Source: Phallusia fumigata
Taxonomy: Eukaryota > Chordata > Ascidiacea > Phlebobranchia > Ascidiidae
Assembly: GCA_008931825.1 (NCBI GenBank)
Contig: QXVZ01003795.1
Coordinates: 8,733-58,024, forward strand
Direction: 5' to 3'
Length of the DNA stretch: 49,292 nt
Position 1 is the first letter of the stretch. Every line of letters begins with the position of its first letter. A program made the position numbers and the translations under genes. Shown here one piece after another: positions 27,201 to 39,200 of the stretch. The notes under the pieces are model-generated. The model worked only from the letters and a program-made list of their open reading frames with translations. It searched no databases and was not told where the DNA came from.

Positions 27201-30200
27201 GCACCCTGGGCAAAGCATTGTGACTGACGCCTTACGTTTTTTTTATGTCGTAAATAAGTTCTGCCTTCCCACCGATTTTTGCAATTGGGCGCCTATGCAT
27301 GACACCCCCCTCAAGTTTTTTCTAGATCCGCCCCTGCTTTTAGATAACTTACTTTGTTAATTATTGCTGTTTTAAAAATTTCACAATTTAGGGGCTTGTG
27401 GCTCAACAAATGGTTAAACTTGGGTAAAAAGTTGTCAGTGCACAACTTCAGATCCCAATCTATTATATGTTATTATGTTTGACAACCTGTTTTGACTTGT
27501 GTGAACAAACTCGCAATAGACAGAAAAAACATAATGCAAACAGTATGTGTCCCCTTCAGGGAAGGGACCCATAATTATAACAGACATTTTTATAAATTCT
27601 ATGCAATTGTTCATGAAAGTTTGATTTAACTAGAGAGGTGGAGTTCTCTATATTTTCATTCAACTTACACCCCAAAATGAAGTTTTCCACATGTACCACT
27701 TCCTTTATTTTATTGAAAGTTTGATTTAACTAGTGAGGAGACGTTCTCTATATTTTCAATCCACATACACTACCACCCCAAAATGAAGTTTTCCACATGT
27801 ACCATTTCCTGTATTTAGGGATGTTCAAAGTAGAATATCGAATCCTAAGGATTCGAATCCAAATCTGCCATTTATGGTAATTGGAACCAATATTATTTCA
27901 TCAAAAACGAGCGAGCGCAATTCGTCAGCCTTTTGTGTGAATGCGAGTGACATTCACAGACTCAACAGCGAATGCGTCGTTGATCGTGCAACTTTTTTTA
28001 GTTGTAATTTTTTGGTGGTGTCAGGGCGGAAAATAGTAGTTGCCTTTTTGCTTACAAACGCTTTTACAAACTTCACATGTAACTGTAACGACTGCACACC
28101 CGACATTGTTTAGACATTTAAAGGAAAATCGCCTTTGATTACAGAATATGTCATAGAAGGCATGGGGTACCTTTTAAAAGTTATATAAACAGTCCCTCAT
28201 TGTTGTTTTGTTACATACAATTTTGTATGTCATTCTGCCAAAATTAATTAATAGACTTGGATTCGATATTCTAGATTCGAAACAACTATTCTAGAATAGC
28301 CAGCTATTCTACTTTGAACATCCCTACCTGTATTATATTGGATATATATTCAAGCAACTTTTACATCATGTCAATCTCAATCAAAATGTCAAAAGCATGA
28401 TATAAACCCCGCAGTCACAATAATCAATAGTTTGACCTGCATTGACCTTCGACCCAAACACAGCAAACCATACAACAAACTATAAACGATCCTCTTCAAC
28501 GCGGTTTCAGCAATGCGCCACAAATCGAACAACACATTGCGCTTTGTGACCAACCACTTTTGACCAACATGTCGGGTTGTTTTGCAAAGTGTACAAAACA
28601 GCCAGCATATAAACACTTATTTGCAGCTGTTAGGGTAAACACTTGGACAATCAGGCTATAATTTTAAACAACAATGATAAGCACCCTACTTACGTACGTT
28701 TCAAATTTCAATACATTTGGATTAGTATGTCAGAAGCAAAGGGCATGTAAACAAAAAGCTGAATATTTGGGGATAAAAAGGTAAAAAATGGGTGAATCCA
28801 AATTAAACTCACAAAATACTTTAAAATACTTTGCATTGTATCAACCATCAAAATAGGAAACTTCTAGGGGGCTTTGTTTAATAATGCTGTTTTAAAAATT
28901 TCACGTTTTGGGGACCTGTGGGTGAACTGGGGTAAAAAGTTGTCAATGCACTATTTCCTTTGTGGAAGGGGACCCATAATAAAAGAATGTGTAATTATAA
29001 CAATAAATAAAAAAAGCAAACCACAATGGCTTGTCTTACAAATCTTGATCAAAGTTAAACATTATTTAATAAATTGACCCATTTCGGGGGGCCAGCCAGG
29101 TAACTAGCACAACTTCATGAACATATCTACGCTGTGAGTTTGATTTACATCCACCAAACATTTCATTGCATATGTGCATGGACATGTTGCAGGGTAAAAA
29201 AAACAGAGTGAAATAGTATGTGTCAGGAAGGAGTTTTATCAACTTTCAAGTGAGTTGGTGGAATTATTGGTCCCTTTTCACGTAGAGGACACATATTGTT
29301 TTCTTTACGTATATTTTTTTCTTACTTTCTTCTTTCTTTTGTCTAATGTGAGTTTGTTCCTATGTTTTGGTCAGGAAAGAGTCATTTAATTTTTTTCAAA
29401 TTTTCACACATGATAGTGTGGGATTTTGAGATGTATTCGCACAAACATGATGACACTCAAACCCATCAACACCTCTAACATTTAATACCTCACAGCTGTA
29501 TGCCATCACCTTGTGTTGATCGACTATTTTTCATTGACAGTAGTGCATTTATATTTATATTGGACAGTTCTGTACATTATTACGTTAATACAAGTCACTA
29601 CAAACGTAATCGTGCATGAACGGAGTTCTTAAGGATTAGATCAAGCAAGTGATCGGTCACTACAATAGAATGGTATCTAGAGCTGTGTACTGATGTTTTT
29701 ACCCCAATTTAAGTTTAACCATTTTACCCCAGTTTAACCCAGACCTCAAAGCATGAGATGCATCTTAATATCAATGGAACAGTAATGGGACTGTTCACAA
29801 TTTTTATAACACAGTAAAGATTCAAACATTTTCATGCACATAATTTTATTTTTTGAAGATTTGTTTCCATTTTTACCAAACAGCACCTAATATTTGCCAC
29901 TCTTACACCCTAATATTATTCAACAAATAATCCTTTTAAATTTAAATAAAGTTGTGCTCTCTTAATGTATGACATGGGTTTATACCACTAGTTCATTCTA
30001 AATCTAAAGTGCTAAAAATACAAGTGCATTCACTACAAGACATTTCAAGTAATGTATGTTTTCAAAACAAACAATTTGTTGAAACTACAACTTTTAAGAA
30101 CAAGGGTATGATTTAATTACACAGGGTCATGTTTTTGTAGGTTGGTAAAGGACACAATCTTTTCATAACAATATGACTTCCAGAAATGGCTTACCTGTTA

Positions 30201-33200
30201 AAACCATTATGATACCAAATGCAACAAAATCCGGATATTCGGCCAGTCCTGGAATACCGATACTTAGGTATGAAACACCGAATTCCCGTAACTTACCACC
30301 AGTTAAGGCATCAATGTTTTCACTCCACGCACGTGCAACACTGGATGTACCTTTGAATGTATTGCAAAACCTTAGGTTTTTTATTAAAACTGACATGTAT
30401 TTACAAGGTGTATTTGCGATTTTTGAAAAATATTGCATCTATATAGCTGAACTTTTTTAATAAAGTTGTCACGGGCTCAAGCAAGAACTCAATATCGCAT
30501 CGTGTTCTGCTTTATCAATATTAAAATGAGTTCTCAGGCAAAACTAATTCATTTGTGGTCATGTCACTGAATAAACAAATGCTGCTTGAAACAATTTGTT
30601 TGTCTTAACATAAATGGGCTTTTTGTTACAACAATATGTGAGTCAGATATAATTTAGCTAGGTTTAAAAGGCCAATTTTTGACCAACAAGTAACACGCAT
30701 AAAAGCCAAAGCAGAGAGTAAGTAAAGGTCAGGCTAACATTGACTCTTTGTCAAAGAAAAAACAAACCAAGAAAAAAGAAAGAAATGGTGGCAGCTAAAA
30801 GTCAGAATATTAAAAAAACATGCCTTGTATTCTTAGACCTCTTTGCATGTGCAACCACTGATGTTGCACGTTGTCATGTTTAGAAATCAACTGGTGGCCG
30901 ACAGTTTCAGCAAAATTGGTTAAAAGAGATAACATGGATTCAGTATAATTCCTAAAAAAGATGTCATGATGTGTATGTGTGTGTTTGTTGGCTCTTGTAA
31001 AACATTGAGTAAGTCCAGATATTAAGAATGTTTTAGAAGGCCAGGTGAAAAAGTGGATCAGGGGTTTAACTCATGGAGAAAAGCAACAGTAACCAACACA
31101 ACAAATATGCAAGCAAACTTAGAGAAGATGGAGGTCAGAAAATGACTCTTTGCTGTCAGTCAATAAAATCAAAAGAAGAAGAAAATAGATGATGATTAAC
31201 TCCTGACACTGATGCCTCAGAGCATTTTCACGAAGAAAAACATTAAGGAAGAAACCCCAGACAAAATTTGCAGCTGCTTTCGCGAGAATGACACTCTGCA
31301 AATTATGCTTTTCAAAAAATTATCCAAACATCACAGTCCCAATCAGACTTTACTTGAAGCGTAATGTTCGTTTAGCACTCAGATGGATCACATTTGTGTG
31401 CTGAACTTACACATACCCCAGGAAAAACTTGATTGTCTTTTGTCAAACCTTTTATGCTGGCTTTCATTAGTTAGCTTTGGTGCTGTTGGATTTAAAGGCA
31501 TGTGACATGATAAAACAACTTAAAGGAGCTTTAGTAATTCTTGATAATTAGCAAGTGTTCAGCAAGTGTTGCAAACACATGAAAGGAGTTCGAAATTGTA
31601 AAAATTACTAACACAATACAAAGTGACAAGAGAATTTACAATTGCATTACAATTCAAACTAGAAGAGTGGTATCACTATGTTGCCATTCCACTTCCATAT
31701 ACACTATAACTTTAATTAAAACTTCATATGTTTTGCCTTTTCTACATTGGGTCCTATATTTTTGTGACTTGACTGTTTCTCCAGGCAGAAACACATGGGT
31801 GCCCACACATCTTTCACGAAGCGAAATAAACTCAACTCAACTCAACATGCACAGTTGTAGATTATGCATCTAATATTTTTGACAATTTTTATTGTTTTTT
31901 TTTAATAAAAAAGTGGTTATTTTAACTAAGAACAGGAATTAGACACCACCATGGTCCAATTTACAAACTTTATGTGGATAGCAGGTGGACTGCTAGGGCT
32001 ACATGGTAAAACAAATGCAATTGACGTACCACAACTAAGGTTTGTGGTGTGCATGCACACAAACATTTTCGGGGTAATTACTGGGGCTATAGGGTCAAAT
32101 GAAACAGGCCTTATTTAGCACCTGTGAAAGTTTCATTCCAAATATTTTATGCCAAAAGTAGGTGAACAAACCTGCAGGGAAAAAAACAGAGTGAAAACAA
32201 TATGTGTCCCCTTCCGGAAGGATTTCAAGTTATGCTTGTTATCCCGGAACAGTGTGGTCCAACTACAGGCTAGTGGGCCGATTCTTTTTTTGGCTTAAGA
32301 ATTGTAAGTTGGAACTTCTTCATTCTAATAAAAAATGTTATGTTTCTCATATTATGGTAAAACATAATAGATACATAAGGTTGTATGTTTTCGTTAAGCG
32401 GCTTAGTAGTTATTTAAAATGTTGATTTTCGTGCAACTAATGTGTTATTCTGCCAGCAACAACCCTTTTTCAACACAGGCCCACCAAATAAATAATGCCT
32501 TCATTTAAATCCATGCGATCATGTAGAAACCTTCATTTAAACTCTACTGACAGATAAGTAAAAAGTTATTTTCGCCACAGCGTATTCTGGCATTTTGTGG
32601 AAACTTTAGTTTCCAAACTACCTAAGTAATTTAATTCACACTTCCAAAAAGGAATAAAATATTTGATCTTGATCCTGTAAATACATGTTACATTACCAAC
32701 AAACCTACTAAATAAAAGTCCGGCTTATCACATAATCTGTTTTATTGCATAGAAAAGGTAAATCCAAAACCATAGCTAATCATTGCTCAAGAAAACACTC
32801 TAAATACATAAACTGCAATTCAAAAAATTTATTGGATTAAAGCAAATGTCAGTGAAATGTGAAATAGCACAGTCCAATGTTTCTCAAAATATGTGGAGCA
32901 TAAACTGCGAGAGAAGTGACGATGTTGTTACTTCAGGGACAGTCATGGTCTTATTTTAGTTATGTACGTCAGATAACATGCTGTGTAAACACTGGCAACA
33001 ACAACTTTGATTGTTTAAACAACTAGAGATGTGGCATTCTCCATACTTTCATTCCACATGTACTATTACCCCAAAATGATGTTTTCCACATGTACCATTT
33101 CCTTCGTTACATTGGGTCCCAAAATCCTATGGCTTTTTATAGCATAATTGTTTCTGCTAGCATAAACATATGGGTTCCCACATGCAAGCAATTTCTGAAT

Positions 33201-36200
33201 AGTAGCGATGTTTTAGGACATGATTAGTTTAAGAATCAATTTCAAAAATTTAAACAAAAAGTAAAGATTTCCATTTATATTCTAACCAAATCATTTCCTT
33301 CAGCATGCCAATGTCAAAACTCAAAAGCATAATTTAAACCCCACAGCCACACTAACTAATAATTTGGCCTGTAGTGACCTTTGGCTGAGCCGCAGCAAAC
33401 CACACAACAAAATCTAAACGACCCTTTCCAACCCATGCTACTGAACAATAGAGTACAATGATAAATTAGAACAAAGTTATTTTAACATATCATCCTTTAC
33501 AGTGTTATGTAGCAAACACATTTATGTTAACACTACACAATCAGAAAAAGAAGGTGGGGTCCGACAGAAAAAGAAACTTTGCCGGAAAGGTTCTAGCACA
33601 AGAAGGAACAACACACACAAAAATGCCTATTTGAATAAAAGTGGATGCTGGACTTATTTGGAGTTTGGGAGAGTATTTATATTTTACGCTAAACTTCAAA
33701 CAAAAAGTAAAAAATAACATTTAGTATCCAACTAAACCCTTGTCAGTTAGATTATTTTGTCCAAAGCATTATTTAAACTCTATAGCAACACTAACCAACA
33801 TACTGACTTGCAGTTACTTTTGGTCAAGTTGCAGCAAATGAACTTTGAATAAGCTTTTCCAAAGCAGTTTCAGTGATGCACTATAAATTGACATTCTTCC
33901 TTTCACAACCAAATAGCAACACACATGCTAATGTAGCACAGAGAACTATTAATAGAAGCACAGTTATGACTACCGACTTTTACAGTGTGATATAGCAAAT
34001 GTATTTCGGTTACCACCAGACAATCAAGGCTTGATTTTAACAAACTGAATGGTTGCCAAGCAGCATGACAGAAAGTATGTTCTGTACATAAAGCAGTGCT
34101 GTAATTTTAGCCGCTGGACTGTGTCAGTCGTAGACCTCGACTGATCCATATCCGTTCTTGCAGTTAGGATAAATACAACTACAGATGAAACCAGGTAATT
34201 GCACAGCCAATTCGCCCAACTTTTTTTACTCAGTTAACTATGAAGAGCACACATTGTTAACAAAGGTGCTAATTGACATGTTTCTCGGCTGAAATAACTT
34301 TTTAATTATGTTTAATCATGATGTTTTTTATTCAAAATGTACATACAGACACACACTACCATACTACAATAGAACTAGAGAGGTGGCGTTCTCCATACCC
34401 CCCCCCCCCCCCCCCCCCCCCCTCAAAATGATGTTCTCCACATATACCATTCTCTTTATTACATTGGACATATTTTCAATACCCACATTACATTGGGTCC
34501 CTTATTCCCTTGGCATTTTATAACATGATTGTTTCTGCTAGCATAAACATATGGGTCCCCACACACATGCAATTTCTGAATAGTAGTGATGTTTTTAGAA
34601 CGTGATCGGTTTAAAAATCAGTTTTACAAATTTAAAAGTAAAGATTTCCATTTATAATTTAACTAAATCATTTTCTACATCATGTCAATTTCAATCTCAA
34701 TGTCCAAAGCATGAACTAAACCCCACAGTTACACTAATCAATAGTTTGACCTGCAGTGACCTTTGGTCAGGCCGTAGTAAACTACAAACTCTAAACGACC
34801 NNNNNNNNNNNNNNNNNNNNNNNNNNNNNNNNNNNNNNNNNNNNNNNNNNNNNNNNNNNNNNNNNNNNNNNNNNNNNNNNNNNNNNNAAAAAAAAAAAAA
34901 AACAGAGTAAAAACAATATGTGTCCCCTTCGTGGAAGGGGACCCATAATAATATCAAACCGTTGTGCATTTGGTCACATGTATGCCCAGAAAGGTTAGAA
35001 GTGTACACACATTCCACAAAGAGACACACACACTGCACATAGTTTGTGGCAAGAAACTTTTTTTCCTACTTAGTGAGTAAGTATTTTTACGTTCTGCATT
35101 TACTTTTTTGTAATTTTAACTATATCATATTTAGGTTTTTCTAGAAAAGCGATTTGTTTTTGCACAGTGTGTCATTAGGCCTATGCAACTAAATTAAATT
35201 CAAAACATAACTGTCAAAAGCATCTCCTTTTCTTACGTAGAATATGCACTGTGCGACTTTTATACAAAAAGTAACAATTCAGTTCATCAAAAAAATCAGT
35301 TTTACAAAAAATCATCCTATCCCATTAACCAGATTATACATTGACCAATCAGGCTGAAATTTTAAACAACCAATGTAAGCCACCCTATATATCGATACAT
35401 TTGGATTAGTATAACTGAACTCAAGGCCATGTAAACAAAAACATGAATACTTGGGGTTATTAAAGGTGAAAAACGGATGAATTCAACCAAAAGTAGTGAA
35501 ATACTTTCTAATACGTTATATTGTACCAACTATCAAAATATGAAACTTCTAGGTAACTTACTTTAAATCAGAGGTTCTCAACCATGGGTCTGTGGACCCC
35601 TGGTGGTCCACAAAGCATTTTCAAGGGGTCCATGACAACTTCTAAATACACGCATTATTAGGTTAACAAATCATGATTTTCAATAAATATTCTCCCATTT
35701 TACAATAGGCCTAGAAACAGGTTTAGTTACAGCCATTTTAAATGGCAAACAATATCAAATTGTGACATGCCACCGCCTTTGTGATGTAACATAGATAAAA
35801 TGCAATGAAGAAAAAAGCATCGGAGGGTATGATACACTGCTTTTATCTCACTGCTTGCCTGTTCAAGAGGTAATAGTTTCACTTGTACTTAGTACATTAG
35901 AGAGACATACATGGAAGGCATATAAAGCATGGAAGACAGGTCATGCTTGACAGGAATTTTTTTGGGGGGTCCTAAACAACTTTGTCAGAATTGCAGGCCC
36001 AACGAATATTCTGTGGGTAAGGAAATCCCATCAACTTTACGGTTGTTAGATTCTGCATGATGGTTATTACTCATTGTTAACTCTTCAGGTAGCTTGCTGT
36101 AAATGACGTCATGAAAGTTTGTTACTTGTTTGATTGTAATCTTGGTAAACAACCATGTATCGGTGAATCAGCAACAAAGAAAGTCGCTCAGTCAATTCTC

Positions 36201-39200
36201 AACTCCTCATTAGATTTTAATACACCACATTTTATAACCAAAAATACATTTTTTCTAGCGCTATTGCAACATAATACCTATTTTACAGTCAACAATACAT
36301 TAGCTTTTTTATCATTTCATATTTTGTTGCAATACTTGTGCAATAAGCGTTGCAATATGTGTTGCAATAATATACATTAAAACTGTGTTTTACATTAAAT
36401 GACCGGTAAAATGGTTTTGCATGAAGGTAGAGCATGAAGGTTATTCAATGGGCTAACTAGGATGAAAAGTTACATTGCACAACTTTTGATACCCATATAC
36501 GAGGTTTTCAAATGTAAAGAAATTTAAACTACTTTTTCTTGATCAAATGGTGGCAAGGAACTGGAGATAAACAGAAAAAAACATAAGAAAAAACAAGGAA
36601 AAAACAGAGTGAAAACAATATGTGTTCCTTTTATGGAAGGGAAAGCACAATAAAACTGTTTGACTGACCATACCTATAACATACTCCAGTATTAGGTTCC
36701 ATCCAATAACAAAGGCCCAAAACTCTCCAACAGTGACATAACTGTATATGTAAGCTGATCCAGCTTTGGGAACTCTAGACCCAAATTCAGCATAACACAA
36801 ACCTGTGAAAACACAGTCTCCCAGTTAAGTTACCATTTTATTGGATGCACGTTTCCTAATGCAGAAACACCGGAGTCCCTACACAAATACTGTTGTCGAT
36901 TAAGTGTTTTACATAATACTGGCCCAAAATTGTAAGTTTGTGTTACGCAGTTACATATACTTACAATTAGGGATGACCTGATAGTATTGTATATACCCGA
37001 TTCTGTAGACAATATTGGTACTCATTAGGTGACAGTATCGGAGCAAATCATTTTTTTGATAGTCGTCATAGCAACAAATGGTATATCCTGTTACTCGTTT
37101 TCTAGACTGTTCGAATCACCACACAGTGTTATCTGTGTGACTGTTTGGTGTAAATGCAAGTGTAAAGAGACAACATCGACCATGAGTTATACAACTGGAG
37201 TACTAGACCAACCCAATAATTGCTGCTTAAAAAAACATACAATTGCACAATCTCTGATCTTTGTAGGGCTAGCAGGCAGAACATATGTTACATTTCAAAA
37301 ATGCCACATGGTGTTAAAAAAAAATTACAACAAATTTAATGATCAGCATTAATACTCCCTCGATCAGCATACAATGATAAAAGAAAAAGCCAATACTATA
37401 AGGGTGGCTTTCTCCACATTGCCATTCCATATACACTATTATCCCATTTAAAAATGCACACATATTTACCTGTCTATATTTCATCTAATTTAGACATTTT
37501 TTATTAATTTGACCCCATTAAGAGAGTTAGTGCGATATCTGCTGGAGCTCTAGGATAAAACACATTAATTACTGCACCACAATGATATGTTATACAAACT
37601 GTCCAAATTCTATTCACTTCGGGTGACGTTTAACAACTTTACCCATTTTAGGGGGCTAATAGAGTAACTGCTCAGGCTATGGGGTAAACATATAAATTAT
37701 TGCACCATAATGACATGTTATACAAAGTATCCAAATTTTATTCTATTCGGATATCGTTTAACAATTTGACCCATTTTAGGGTGCTAATAGAGTAACTGCT
37801 CAGGCTATGGGGTAAAACACATTAGTTATTGCACCACAATGACATGGTATACAAACTGTTCAAATTTCATCCAATTCAGAGAATGTTTAACAACATGACC
37901 TATTTTATGGGTTTAATAGAGTAACTGCTCAGGCTATGGGGTAAAACATAGCAAATATTGCATCACAATGACATTTTATACAAACTGTCCAAATTGTATC
38001 TAATTCGAAGATTGTTTGAGTATTTGCCCCATTTTAGGGGCTATACGGTAAAACACATCAACTATTGCACCACAATGACATTTTATACACACTGTTTAAA
38101 TTTCATCCAAATCAGAAATTGTTTTTAGGGGGCTGGTGGGGTAACTGCTGGGGCTATAGAGTAAAAAACATTAACTATTGCATCACAATGACATGTTATA
38201 CAAACTGTCCAAATTTAATCCTATTCAGGTTGTTTAACTATTTCCCCCATTTTAGGGGGCTAGTGGGGTAACTGCTGGGGCAATAGGGTAAATATTGCAC
38301 CACAATGACATTTTATACAAACTGTCCAAATTACTTAAATTGGTGTTCCATTTAAACTGCCTAATTTTCCACATTTAATTGTCAAATTTTCTCTCCACTA
38401 ATTGTTCATTTATTCTTAACAGCCTCTTTATGATAGCAAACAACCCTGTTTGGAACCACTGAGTGAAATTGTTTTATATGACACAAAAGTTTTGCGTAAA
38501 TTTAGTTACGCAAAACTGGGCATTGCATCAACCCCAATTTTTATCGGTAAATTCACAGGCCAGTCCAAGCTGCTTTAATGCTGAAATTTATTGGACAAAC
38601 AGAAAACTTTAAAGAATACTGAACAAACATTTTTGTCCACTGGGTTGCACACTTGTTTCAACCAGTGTAAAACCTACACCAGAATGATGGGCTTCTTCAG
38701 AGCAAATCAAAGAAGAACCCAATCGTTCTGATGGGCAAAACGTCAGCAAACTTTTGTCATGTTTAAAAAATTTGAAGAAATTTGGACAAAACAATATGTG
38801 TCCCCTTCATGAAAGGGGACCCAAAATAACAAAAGGGCACAACTGGTAATGGAAGTAACACCATGAGGTTGATTTTTTCACAGCATCAGCAAAAATCCAG
38901 ATGCATGGTTAATTTGCAAAACAGTTTAGGTGTAAATTTGTGGCGGTGTCAGTGCAAAAAAAGTAGTTGCCTTAAAGGGCTTTTACTTAAAAACAGATTT
39001 ACAACCTTCAAGTACCTGTAGCAAGTGCATGTCTGACATTGTTTAGTGTTTACTAACTCATGAGGCCACATACATTTAGTATTAAAGTACATGTTTTCTG
39101 TCAATGTAAAAAAATGCTAAGGTCGAAACTGATAAATTTTGGAGTACGCTTGGTCCGGTATCACAATCATTAACTTTTAAAGCTTTTAATCCCACTGATG

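Noticed and set aside
27874-28113. 79-codon open frame as a gene
   Set aside because: It lies wholly inside a 511-base non-autonomous hAT element and has no transposase features.
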